From: Kingdonia uniflora
Taxonomy: Eukaryota; Streptophyta; Magnoliopsida; Ranunculales; Circaeasteraceae
Assembly: GCA_014058105.1 (NCBI GenBank)
Contig: JACGCM010001659.1
Location: 4,216,001 to 4,280,000 of the forward strand
Reading direction: 5' to 3'
DNA: 64,000 nucleotides
Shown here: piece after piece, positions 45,104 to 56,224 of the stretch
How the letters are laid out: each line of letters starts with the position of its first letter
Numbering within the stretch: position 1 is the first letter of the stretch
The notes under the pieces: generated by a model
Seen by the model: only the letters and a program-made list of their open reading frames with translations
The model's database searches: none
Told to the model about the DNA's origin: nothing
Translations under genes and position numbers: made by a program

Positions 45104-45309
45104 TGTAGAAACTAATACAAAGAATAAGATATTCGAGAATGACTAACTTTATTATTATTCGATAATTACAATGGAAGAAGACTTTATCCTTATATAGTTA
45201 CAACTACTTGGGCGCTAAGTAAGAATATCCTATATTTAGAAAATTTTATATTTAGTATATATCCAATATTAGGTATATTCTATATTTAACATATATTATA
45301 AATTCAACA
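45104..45309 (-). repeat. Element F 3' LTR, 206 bp
   Basis: It runs from TGTAGAAACTAATAC to AAATTCAACA. A minus-strand TATATAAGG (45188-45196) is the probable core promoter. The polypurine tract lies immediately right (45310-45325) as CCATCTTGAGGGGGAG on the minus strand. Confidence 0.93.
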
Positions 45310-46000
45310 CTCCCCCTCAAGATGGAGCATAGATGTCAATTATGCCCAGCTTGTCAATCATGTCATTAAATATTTGTCCACAAACTCTTTTCGTAAGAAT
45401 ATCTGCAAGTTGATCTTCCGACTTCATGAATGGAAAAGATATACACCCTTTGTCAATATTTTCTCTAATAAAGAAACGATCCACTTCAACATGTTTCATA
45501 CGGTCACGTTGAATTGGATTGTGTGTAATCATAATCGTTGCTTTATTGTTATAGTGTAGATCCATTGCTTTCATGAGTTTAAATCCAAGATCCTTCAATA
45601 TATTCCGTATCCATAGTAGTTCACATACTCCATGAGCCATACCCCGAAACTCAGATTCTCCACTTGATCTAGCAACAACCTTTTGCTTCTTAGCTCTAAA
45701 TGTTTCCAAATTCCCACATACAAACATAAAATAGCATGAGGTTGACCTTCTGGTCATCATATCTCCTACCCAATTTGCATCGGTGTATCCCATTACTTCC
45801 ATTTCACCACCTTTCCAGAATAAGAGACCTTTTCCTAAAGATTTCTTCAAGTACCTTAGTATTCGAAAGACTGTTTTCATATGTTCTTCACTTGGATTAT
45901 GTATGAATTGACTTACGACGCTAATGGCATATGTAATATCCGGTCGAGTATGGGAGAGATAAATTAGTCTTCCCACTAAGGGTTTGTACCTTCATTTGTC
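45310..46000 (-). pseudogene. Element F RNase H (copia type)
   Basis: A 219-codon open segment (45976-45317) has SHTRPDITYAISVVSQF, GYTDANWVGD, SSGESEFRGMA and DRMKHVEVDRFFIRE. The usual third acidic residue in the CDN segment reads YNNKATIMI, so that Asp is Asn. It is the C-terminal end of the copia polyprotein, with SEDQLADILTK just before its stop. Confidence 0.9.
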
Positions 46001-46780
46001 ACATGGAACTTGGTCGGAAAACATTCTCAAGTGATGATTTTCTTTAATCGGTGTATCTACCGGTTTGCAATCAAGCATCCCAGTTTCTGCAAGAAGGTCT
46101 AATATATATTTTCGTTAAGACATGAAAATACCTTGGCTTGATCTTGTAACTTCAATGCCTAAGAAGTATTTTAACTGTCCCAAATCCTTCATCTCAAATT
46201 CCTGTGACAAATAGTTCTTCAGTGCCTCAATTTTTACTGAGTCATTTCCAGTAACAACCATATCATCAACATAAACAATAAGAGCGGTAAGCTTTCCTGA
46301 CTTTTGTTTTATAAATAATGTATGATCAGAATTACTTTGTCTATATCCAAATGCCTTCATGCTCTTCGAAAACTGTCTAAACCAAGCTTGTGGTGACTAT
46401 TTTAACCCGTACAATACCTTCTTTAATTTACATACTTTTACTCCTTTAGAATTCATGACTCTAGGTGGTAACTCCATGTATACCTTCTGAATTCATCTTT
46501 ACATTAAAGATCCAACGACACCCAACAATACGATATCTGTGGGGTTTATCAACAAGTTACCAAGTGGAATTCTTCTGTAATGCATTCATCTCTTTGTTCA
46601 TGGCTTTCTTCCATCGTGGATCTGATATTGCTTCCTACCAATTACTTGTAATAGATGCAAAGGATAATTGATTCATAGTGCATGTAAACGACTTAGCCAA
46701 CCTATGGGTGGGCACATAATCAGAAATTGGGTATTTGGCTATAGAATTGATATCTGGTTCATAAGTAGATTTTAGAATAC
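46001..46780 (-). pseudogene. Element F reverse transcriptase, broken
   Basis: The catalytic box LIVYVDDMVVTGND lies in an open segment (46360-46115) with FEMKDLGQLKYFLGIEV. The upstream half, around 46400-46780, is readable in pieces with stops and a frame change, and the N-terminal RT motifs are degraded. Confidence 0.85.
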
Positions 46781-46781
46781 C

Positions 46782-47188
46782 TTAAATAGGCCTTTCTGGA
46801 CGTCTAGGTTGAATATCATTAACAGTGTTAGGATTAGGTAATACCTGAGGTTCGACATTTTGTGGCAATACTTCGGTAGATGGTATTAGAATGTTGGAGT
46901 CACAGACAACTTCTACTATTTTAGCTTGATCTCCCCCTATCGTCTGATCCTCTCCATTCATATGAAGTTCATCTTCAATACCCTGATCTCCTCCAGTCAT
47001 CTGCTCTGCTTTACTTTCCTTTTTATCATCTGTTAGGTTACTACGCCTGTTCAAATTACTCGCCAAATCCTCTAGTTCCTGAAACATATCCCCAATAATA
47101 GGGAACTTTCCTTCACCATCATTATGTTTCTCCCTCTGAAGGGCAGATCCCATAAAATATGCCTCCAATTCTTTAAATGAAACATTCA
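46782..47188 (-). pseudogene. Element F integrase-RT linker, left copy
   Basis: It is open on the minus strand from the D2 border with SFKELEAYFMGSALQREKHN through an acidic, poorly conserved linker. The segment equal to SFKELEAYFAGSSLQGEKHN is also present on the other side of D2, so about 80 bp occur twice. Confidence 0.8.
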
Positions 47189-48282
47189 AAAAGACCCGCA
47201 AGCGCATAGTATGCCATTACGTACAAGGGTAAGGGGGGTCGCATCCCAAGAAACTAGTGGTGCGAATTATACTTTGAGCTACTAGTTTAATCTAATTACA
47301 ACGAGTTTGTGTAGGTTTTGAAATAAATAAAAAGAAGAACGAAACAAATTACAAGATAAATTAGAGTGGAAACAAATACATCGATTCCACTCCACCCTTT
47401 AAAACCCTTAGATAACATAAATAATTAAAGTAAATTATGAGTTCCCGAATCACATATCTTTGGTCGGGCATATGCAATATATCAAAAAATACAAGAGATT
47501 TAGTAATTGGAAACTACCCATAAACCAACTTACTCAACCATGGTCCGGTTGATAGCTATGGATTATATTCTCTTCTCCATGTTCTTAACCTATCTTGTTA
47601 TGGTCTAACAAGATGGTTACATAGATTCATTATTCGTCATAATCCTAGCTATGGTCAAGCATAGGATAAAGAAATATGAATATGCAAAATTTCAGGATAA
47701 AGAGAAGGTAATTACTCTAGCTAATCTACACAATCTACACTAAGGCTACATTGGGTGGAGCTTCCTCTAGCCTTGGCTAAGAAGATTAGCTACTCATCTC
47801 TTTAATCATTGTCATACTACTATTACTATGATAAAATTAAAAGACAAGATCAAGAGAAAGAATAAGCTTTATTGCTATGAACTTTGATTTACACTCTCCA
47901 AGATCATCCCTTGTGGGTAGGATTCCCCTCCTATTTATAGAGTATATGAAGGGTTACTAAATATCACCATTAATATAAAATCCCCTAAACAATGCCTAAA
48001 ATCATGCATAGATATTATAACTTAAGAGAATAATATCTATATCAAATTCTCTTCAATGGGCTTCCATGCATGGGCCTTTGGTTGACAACTTCAAATAAGA
48101 GTCATTGTTGGAGTGCATCACCCTTGTTCTTCATTAAAAACGTGAAAAATGTATGACTTGTTTATCATGTGACCAATTTTTGTAAATACACACAAAAGTA
48201 CTATTAGTGTCACATTTATTTAATAAATGACTAGATAGATATAAATTTAGGAGTTGTACACGTAACTATTACGTATCTATCA
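47189..48282 (-). repeat. D2 3' LTR, truncated at the outer end
   Basis: It begins at AAAAGACCCGCAAGCGC, whereas the full LTR starts about 25 bases earlier with TGATCGATAATAAACC. It ends ACGTATCTATCA. The polypurine tract follows on the minus strand as TTAGGGGGTATT. Confidence 0.9.
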
Positions 48283-50048
48283 AATACCCCCTAACTTATA
48301 TTTTGCTAGTCCTCGAGCAAAAGTAAACAAAAGCAATTTTCGCATGTCACGCAGTTACATTTAGCGCATGCAAGAAGCCGTTAAACCCTCAGGTTTAGCC
48401 TGACGGACAAGTATTGTCTCATAAGGGTTTACAGTGACTATAGCCACAAAAGTCAATTATGGCATTTTAATTAATTCTAGAATACACATAACACATTTCC
48501 TGTGAACTTAACCTTAATTAGTTGGGATAAAAATATACCAATGAAAAAATCCTTAAACTTGTTATTCTCCCAAGTATATCAAAAAATATTTTAAGCTTAT
48601 CCAAAACTAGAGGTACTACCTCTAGATTAGAAAAAGATTCAAGTATTTTGCTTTAGCTATATTTGAGTATAAAATGAAAATAGTTTTATCGCTAAATACG
48701 TTGTCTAGATTAATTTACTCAGTTTAATTTGTAGTTTAGTTCTCACTGGAATAAATTCAACGGTCAATTCGATAAGTGCCTTAGTCAATTCGTCTTCATA
48801 GAATTTTTTTTTTTTTTTTTACAAGCCTTTTCTTATTGAGTACATTATTTCTTAGTGAAGCCTCCTTTACAAAGAGTTTTCGGTCGACAATCCCCGCCAG
48901 TTAGCTAAGGTTGTCACGGCGTGGTGCCCCATCATGACCTAGACTCAGGATTCTCACAAGTAACATTTTCTTGTGCTCCTTTGACCTACTTTATGGTCAA
49001 ACTCGAGATTGGTGATAATTTTTCCTCTTTCAGCTCTTAATCATGCGAGTAGCCTTACAGCGTGAAAGTTTTTAGAACGCATTCAACTTATTATTTATTC
49101 TTAGGAATGAACTTATTCTTAGGCAGTTGTCTCCCTTGTAACAAACAATTCCTAACATAAATGCTAAATTTCTCTTATACTGGGCAAAAATCTATTGAAG
49201 GTATTAATTGTAAAACTACAGTGAAGTGCACATTTTTAAAATATGTCAAGTTAACATAAATTAGTCGCTAATAAAAAGATAGTAAATCTATGTTAAGATA
49301 TTCAAAAATATTCTAGTGTATACTTGGTACAATTTCAAAATTTAGGTTTTTCCATAATATTTATGTCAAGGTAAAATTAGCTTTAAGTGTTTGGAAATTT
49401 GTCAAAAATTTATCATAAATTGTCAAAGTGCCATTATTTTACTTATCTTCAAAAAACAATTAAATAAATGTTTTCCTACTCTCAAACTTAAATGAAACAT
49501 TGCCCTCAATATTTGAGAGCATAAAAAAAATTAAGGAATAAAAATTAGAATTAACCTGAATGTGTTATCGGTTGCCACCCAAGAAGCGCTAAGTTTACTA
49601 TCTTCTGCCAGACGAATGTACCCCAAACTTAAAAATTTTAATATGACGGGAAGGGTACGAAGTTGAAAAGGTGATGTATGGTTGCAAATTCTCTTTCAAA
49701 AACCAGATAGCACATGAATGGTGATCCTTAATATTAGCTCTTAATTGGGCAGATATATTATGTAAAAATCAGAGAGTGTTTAAAATTAATTCTCTATAGA
49801 AAAGATTTTTTCTAAAAAAATTGTCTATCATTTGATGATTCCATGTTGAAAATCTTAGACAAATCAAGAAAAATCATTTTCTTCAAGATAAAGCAAATAC
49901 ATACCCCGGGAACATATTTTCCTTTAGAATTTTCAATACAATAATATGATTACTACATGTTGCAGTAAATAAGAAGATTGGTATACAAGTATTCATCCCC
50001 AAAAATGTACTAGATTAGAAACTCGATTTTCCTGGAAAAATATTTTCT
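48283..50048 (-). other. D2 polypurine tract and 3' spacer
   Basis: Co-linear with D1 38135-39875. It contains the conserved GTTGCCACCCAAGAAGCGCT at 49571-49590. I see no gene. Confidence 0.65.
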
Positions 50049-50399
50049 TTAAAATATTTTCAAAACCCCCATGTTATCGTTGATATTCCAAAAAATGTGA
50101 TAGGTGGCTCTGACAAAGCAAGTCCGTGAGGCATCCCCAAAATTATAATTTTTCAAAAAGATGTTTTCTTTTAGTAGGAGAAAAACTATATAACATATTT
50201 GTGGATGTGGGGATCGGGGAACAATTGACTCTAACAAACATTTAAAATTTATGTGCCTAAAATCACAACTTATCTCAAGGGACTCATCCAGACCGTTGCC
50301 GTGGATATTCATTGGGTTAGGGACATGGAAAAGTGGAAGCATATTTTGAGATGCTAATGATTGTACCATTTCAAGAATCAGGATTATTCGAGTCTTCAA
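50049..50399 (-). pseudogene. D2 counterpart of the D-family second small ORF
   Basis: The 116-codon frame is closely similar to D1 39876-40268, sharing SLEISCDFR and ICYIVFLLLKENIF. It is unrecognised and may be only conserved by recent descent. Confidence 0.35.
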
Positions 50400-51496
50400 A
50401 ATAATTTAAACATTCATTAACAGAAATACAACAAGAATTATCTTTGTACAAGTCCTCAAAATCATTTATGGTCATGGTACCCCCATTAGGCTCGTGAAAT
50501 GGAGATGTTAGCATAGGTATAGGTGTGGTTGGTGAATGAGTAACCAAAACAGAATCATCCCCCAATAATAGTGGTATATCCTGTAAAGAAGGGTCGTTCA
50601 CCCACTGGTTTTCAACATTGTAATTTGTGTCAGGTAAACGCGGCTCTAGGCAAGGCTGAGGTGAGTCATAAGGAGACTGAGAATGAAATAATAAGTTGAT
50701 AACATCTGCAACAGGTTTGACAATTTTTAATTTCTTAACTTTGGTACAAATATCTTAATCTACAAATTCCTCGCAAATTATCGTATAATGAGACGGTGAT
50801 TCCATATATTCATATTTTATCTCGTCATCATCATCGTCAGAGTAATCATTAGAGGAGAGGGAAAAATATTCAGTCTCGGTCATAGTTTCCTCGAAACAAT
50901 TTATTTGATTAACAAATGAAAGGATGGATGGTGACATCGATGGCTGAATTTTGAGGGCTTCTTCAAGATCTTCTTGTGACATAGGATCGTCGACCTTAAA
51001 ATATTCATCTTCTGCATCTGTCTCACAATATGGTATCCATTCACCCCACGGAGAAAATATTCCTTGATTACGCTTGAATTCATCCATTTCTTAATCACAA
51101 GGGGATTTAACTTCAGATTGTTCTTCTTCATTGCTTAGAAGTTTTTCATGCTCTATTTCACTCCACGTAGTTGACAACTCAGTTATCTGAGTCTCTGATC
51201 TATATATAGATTGGATCCTAGAAGTTTGATTTACCAATGTTTGTTGCTGGAATTGTATTATTTGCTACTAGAATTGTATCATTTGTTGTTAAAATTGTAC
51301 TGATTTTTGCATGAAGAGAGTGAGGGTATCGTCTAAAGAAGGTTTGGGTAGATCGGGTGGGAACTGATTGGATGACTGGACGGACTGACACGTATTGAGA
51401 ATTTTGGTAATCCCATGATTGAAAATTATTTTGAGGTTGTTGCGGGATATTGAATTGTGAGCTGTAAGGATTCTAATGTTTTTGCATGTATGACAT
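50371..51496 (-). pseudogene. D2 gag-tail/acidic ORF, broken
   Basis: It starts MSYMQKH at 51496 like D1 and ends NECLNYFEDSNNPDS at 50371. A stop follows MSYMQKH, and the gag-tail part is frame-shifted and shortened relative to D1. The acidic part is open from 51087 (MDEFKRNQGIFSPWGEW) with a Asp run (SDDDDDEIKYEYMES), then stops near 50755. The places where D1 has stops are open here. Confidence 0.72.
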
Positions 51497-52926
51497 TTTT
51501 AAAATAAAAGCAACACCCAACGCAATAAACAACCAATCAAACTTAAAGTCTAGCACATCAATATTTTTTAGAAGTAATAATTAGGTATCCCCAATATTCT
51601 TCTATGTTCAAAATGGGTACGATGGCAAAAGGCTTTGGTTTTTATACTCTCCTACGTCACTATGCTAGTACCAGCTTAAAGTAGATGTTTAGACCTCGCG
51701 TCCGAGCGAGTCACCTTATCGCACGTCAGCACTCGAAACGGTGACGTCGCAAACCTACAACAAGTATTTTACGGCGTTAGGCTGGGGCCGTATCCTGCGA
51801 ATCCGTGTTTGTACCCTGGTCTAGTACACCTATTCGTTGGTTGATGAAATCCTGCGGGAATCTTGCTATTTTTTTTATTAACAGTTATGTTGAGGTCCGG
51901 GACGTTTAATTTTTGTGTGATACGAATTACTTCGTATCCCTAATGGGTGGTCCCACTTGTTGGAGAGTTTTTAGGGTGATAAATCCCACAAGTCTCTAAC
52001 AGTTTTTACCTTTACTAATGCTGGAATGAAAACGAATATTAAACACAACAATAGGTCAATCCAACCACAGCAAATTTTTTATTAGAGCAGCGTGTGTTTG
52101 CACACTCCACGCAATTTTATGTGTCCTAGTGTCAGGGCGGAGCTGATATGTACCCCTTCTAGATGTCAAGTTTTAAGAAGTACCAACCTACGGGAAGTGT
52201 TTCCCAGTGTAGCTGTGGCCGCCCCATCAGTTAGGGGACTAAAGAAGGAAGTGCCTCTTCACTTAGGGGGCACAAGAAGGATGGATTTGATGATGATTTT
52301 AGATTTGCATATTGTCCGTCTCATTTCCAACTTTGTGACTATCCTGTAAAACAAAAGAAAATTGATTAGTGAACTTGCGACAATAATATTAATTCAATTT
52401 CCAAGTTTATTGTAGTCTATGATGTCTTGATTTTTAAATGCGCATATCTTTCAGCTCAGTTGAGAGAGAGTATTAAATAATATCAATTTTGAAAGATAAT
52501 TCAGAAAGGAAAGACATTCAAGAAGGAAGGTTTCTAGAATTTAGCTTCTCTACCACTCAAAACAAGTGATTAATGAACGCGGCATCATTTACAGAGACTA
52601 TTTCTTACTATTTTTTCAAAAGGCTGTAACTCACAAACGACTAAGCAGAAAAATATGATCTATAATAAATCAAAAAGGGTTTTGATTTATCTAAAATTTT
52701 TGTAGAAAACGTATTTCCCAAGTGTGATGCATAGATGATCAAAAATGGTAAAACATTCAGAGACAGACTTCACTGCTACTGTAGCTCCAAGAGAGTTTGA
52801 GCCAATTACTAAATCACTTTGTTTGCAAATCCAAAAAAGAAAAAGAAAAAGAAAAAGAAAAGAAAAACAAGAAAGATAAATTGGCTTAAAATAAAACAAC
52901 TCAAAAATAAAATGCAACTTTGCAAG
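51497..52926 (-). other. D2 leader
   Basis: It aligns with the B leader over nearly its whole length, including a part that D1 lacks (about 52350-52690). It ends in an AAG/AAAAAG-rich run at 52836-52880. I see no gene. Confidence 0.65.
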
Positions 52927-52944
52927 TCCCCGGCAACGGCGCTA
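52927..52944 (-). other. D2 primer-binding site, tRNA-Asp type
   Basis: TAGCGCCGTTGCCGGGGA on the minus strand has one mismatch to the D1 site. Confidence 0.85.
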
Positions 52945-52950
52945 AAAACT

Positions 52951-54064
52951 TGATCGATAATAAACCGACGTCTTAAAAGACCCGCAAGCGCAGGATGTGC
53001 CGTTAAGTATAAGGGTAAGAGGGGTCGTATCCCAAAAGACTTGTGGCGCAAATTATACTTCGAGATACTAGTTTTACCCAATTACAACGAGTTTGTGTAG
53101 GTTTTGAATTAAAAAGAAGAACGAAGCAAATTACACGATAAATTGGAGTGGAAACTAGGGAATCGATTCCACTCCACCCTTTAAAACCCTTAAATAGCAT
53201 TAATAATTAAAGTAAATTACAAGTTCCCGTATTGCATATCCTTTGTCGGGTATATGTAATACATCAAAAAATACAAGAGATTTACTAATTGAAAACTACC
53301 CATAAACCAGCTTACTCAGTCATGGTCCGGTTGATAAGTATTGATTATGTTCTCTTGTCCATGTACATAACCTATCTTGTTATGGTCCAGCAAGATGGTT
53401 GCATAGATTCATTATTTCTCCAAATCCTAACTATGGTCAAGCACAGGACGAAGGAATACGAATATGCAAAATTTTGGGATAAAGAGAAGGTAATTTCTCT
53501 AACTGATCTACACAATCTACACTAAGGCTACATTGGGTAGAGCTTCCTCTAGCCTTGGCTAAGAAGATTAGCTACTCATCCCTTTGATCATTGCCCTACT
53601 ACTATTACTACGATAAAATTAAAAGACAAGAACAAGAGAAAGAATAAGCTTTATTGCTATGAACTTTGATTTACACTCTCTAAGATCATCCCTCATGGGT
53701 AGGATTCCCCTCCTATTTATTGAGTATAGGAAGGGTTACTAAATATTACCATTAATATAAAATCCCCTAAACAATGCCTAAAATCATGCATAAATATTAT
53801 AACTCATGAGAATAGTATCTATATCTAATTCTCTTCAATGGGCTTCGATGCATGGGCCTTTGGTTGATAACTTCAAATAAGAATCATTGTTGGAGTGTAT
53901 CACCCTTATTCTTCGTTAAAAATGTGAAAAATGTATGACTTGTTTATCATGTGACCGATTTCTGCAAATACAAACAAAAACACTATTAGTGTCACATTTA
54001 TTTAATAAATGACTAGGTAGATGTAAATTTAGGAGTTGTACACATAAATATTACGTGTCTATCA
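52951..54064 (-). repeat. D2 5' LTR, 1114 bp
   Basis: TGATCGATAATAAACC to GTGTCTATCA with the shared TATA region near 53713 (minus strand). It has the undivided CTAGCCTTGGCTAAG site and no hAT-like insert. Confidence 0.93.
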
Positions 54065-54780
54065 ACCATCATTATGTTTCTCTCCCTGAAGTGAAGATCC
54101 CGCAAAATACGCCTCTAATTCTTTAAACGAAATATCCAAATAGATATACACCTTCCCCTCCACAGGATAATAAAAACGATAACCCTTTTTAAAATTAGCA
54201 TATCCAAGAAACACATACTTTTGAGCACAATGATCCAATTTTCCTTGCTGATGTTTAGGTATATGAACAAAGACAATACATCCAAAAACACGTGGTTCTA
54301 GGTTTGGCATTGCAGGGATGGTGATAAGATCATGAAGTTTTGGAAGGGGGTCTGAAATTCAATGACCCTAGATGGTGTGCGGTTTATCAAGTAAACAACA
54401 AATTTTAACGCTTCCCCCCAATAATTCAATGGCAGATTTATTCCAAAAAGGGATGCACGAACAATTTCTAACAATTGCCTATTCGCTTGTTCAGCTAACC
54501 TATTTTCCTGTAGGTTATAAACATTAGAGGTTTGATGCCGAATTCCGTTATTTGTCAAGAACTCTGACATGTCATTGCTAGTAAATTCTTCTCCATTATC
54601 AGATTAATACACTTGTATCCACCTTTGGAATTGGGTCAAAACCATTTGATAAATTTTTTTAAATACTTTAAAGACTTTACTTTTATGGGTAATTAGGGAT
54701 ACCCACATCATACGAGTATACTCATCAATAAAAGTCACAAAATAATGAGGTCCAGACAATAAAGGAATACGTGCAGGACC
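54065..54780 (-). pseudogene. Element F integrase, broken
   Basis: Minus-strand segments read NGIRHQTSNVYNLQENRLAE, LPLNYWGEALKFVVYLINRT and PRVFGCIVFVHIPKHQQGKL with KYVFLGYANFKKGYRFY. These are the core and C-terminal features of copia integrase. The E of the core lies in the LQENRLAEQANR segment, where the usual G of NGxAE is replaced. Stops and frame changes separate the pieces, for example near 54605 and 54360. Confidence 0.87.
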
Positions 54781-55512
54781 TCATACATCAGAGTGAATAA
54801 TACTAAAAGGTTCTGAACTTTTATTGAAACTTGAAGAGTATATAATAGGATGACTCTTAGCGAGTTCACAAATATCACACTTAAACTCTGAAATACTATA
54901 ATTTGAAAATAGTGACAAATTTAATTTTTCAAGATACCCGAAGGATAGATGACCCAGTCGTCGATACCATAACCACACATTAGCTTTTGCTTCTTCAATT
55001 CCTCCGACTTTATTCACCTGATGAATTCTCTGCTCTCCACTATTAGTCAGGTCTAAATAGTAGAAATTGTCTTTTCTAACACCACTACCAAGAACCTGCC
55101 GAGTCACTATGTCCTGAAAAATACATAGTTGAGGCAAAGACGTTATGGTATATGTAAGTGCAGCAGTGATTCTACTGACAGACAAGATATTGTACTCTCG
55201 AGCAGGAACTATAAGGACAAAGTTTAATATTTGGGATTCAGATATGTCAGTTGAACCTTCTCTAATTACAGGAGAGGAACCACCATTTGCTGTGTATATA
55301 GAGGTTTGGGCTGAAGGTGTAATGGATGATAATATGCTAGAGTCGTTTACCATGTGATCTGATGTACCAGTATCAATTAACCAAGTACTATTCAAAGAAT
55401 TTACAACTAAAAAGCTACCTTTAGTTTTCAGACCTGACTGGTCAACATTTACTGAAGGAGGATTAGAGTTTGAGTTTGATAATACCATTGTTGTATCATC
55501 ATTGGAAACCAT
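54781..55512 (-). pseudogene. Element F protease and pre-integrase zinc domain
   Basis: This 243-codon open segment carries the active site STWLIDTGTSDHMV near 55380 and the pre-integrase HHCC finger (WYRRLGHLSFGYLEKL, then CDICELAKSHP) near 54850-54980. It ends FSIIHSDV, the start of the integrase core. It is preserved better than the rest of F. The MVSNDDTT start at 55512 is only the end of a lost upstream frame. Confidence 0.9.
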
Positions 55513-55772
55513 TGGTCAAACTGCTGCAGTGATTTTCTGGAATCTGCTACAGCAACTTTAAAATGCTACAGTACTTCAAACTACTGCAGTAACTTTCTGG
55601 TATCTGCTACAGTACTTCGGACTGCTATAGCTACAGTAACTTTGGACTTCTACAGTACCTCAAACTGTTGCAGCTGCAGTAACTTCAAACTTTGCAGGAA
55701 AATTAAGCTTCGTGACAGGAATTCTTAGCGGAATTCAATTCAATTCAATTCGAAAGAGCCATGTTCAATTAT
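55513..55772 (-). repeat. Short-repeat tract where element F gag should be
   Basis: Imperfect repeats of CTGCTACAGTACTT and CTGCAGTAACTT types alternate between 55520 and 55690. No gag motif or zinc knuckle is seen, and the distance from primer site to protease is only about 260 bases. Confidence 0.7.
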
Positions 55773-55791
55773 CGAACCCGCCCTGATGCCA
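55773..55791 (-). other. Element F primer-binding site, tRNA-iMet type
   Basis: On the minus strand TGGCATCAGGGCGGGTTCG adjoins the LTR. Its first twelve bases match ten of the initiator-Met primer complement TGGTATCAGAGC. Confidence 0.8.
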
Positions 55792-55979
55792 TGTAGAAAC
55801 TAATACAAAGAATAAGATATTCTAGAAGGACTAACTTTATTGTTATTCGATGATTACAATGGAAGAAGACCTTCTCCTTATATAGTTACAATTACTTGGG
55901 CGCTAAGTATAAATATCCTATATTTAGAGAATTCTATATTTAGTATATATCCTATATTAGGTATATTCTATATTCAACA
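55792..55979 (-). repeat. Element F 5' LTR, 188 bp
   Basis: It aligns with 45104-45309, with a few substitutions and an 18-base difference near the outer end where the partner has an extra ATATATTATAA-like stretch. It ends TATTCAACA before TTGAA. Confidence 0.93.
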
Positions 55980-56224
55980 TTGAACGACATTCTTGACAGG
56001 CAGGTTCCAAAAACTAATGCATTTTACTATACTTTTGGGGAGATGACAATAACACCTGATGATTTAAAAAAGATCAGTACATTATGATTTGATGGGATAC
56101 TTGTCAATGTTGTACTGATAAGAATGATAAGAGTGAAAATTTATACGAAGAAGGCAAGTGAATTGTTGGCAATAAACTATGACATCTTAGGTAGTGAACT
56201 AAAAACAACATCTTAGGTAGTTTG
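55980..56224 (+). pseudogene. PMD pseudogene, 3' part
   Basis: The frame reads DILDRQVPKTNAFYYTFGEM and then TITPDDL, the signature of the PMD core (compare HPETNSFYFKWGEMTIT in the MULE copy). A stop interrupts after ISTL near 56087. The rest is degraded. ACATCTTAGGTAGT occurs twice just before element E. Element E cuts the gene at 56225. Confidence 0.78.

Larger units (their letters stand above)
47189..54064 (-). mobile_element. Element D2: second non-autonomous D-family element, inside copia F
   Basis: It is co-linear with D1: LTR, spacer, gag-tail/acidic ORF, leader, tRNA-Asp primer site, LTR. Its right end is intact (GTGTCTATCA, then ACCAT). The left LTR lacks its first roughly 25 bases and joins copia sequence without a matching target duplication. 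No pol is present. Confidence 0.92.
45104..55979 (-). mobile_element. Element F: Ty1/copia retrotransposon lacking gag, interrupted by D2
   Basis: LTRs starting TGTAGAAAC and ending TTCAACA lie at both ends, with near-matching 5-bp flanks GTGAA and TTGAA. The minus-strand order is primer site, protease, integrase, RT and RNase H, which is the copia order. No gag is seen between the primer site and protease. D2 is inserted in the region between integrase and RT. The element splits a PMD pseudogene whose reading frame continues across the site if the element and one flank copy are set aside. Confidence 0.93.

Noticed and set aside
47108..54150. The 80-bp copia duplication around D2 as its target-site duplication
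   Set aside because: Retroelement insertion gives about 5 bp, and the two copies are too diverged from each other to be a duplication made at insertion.
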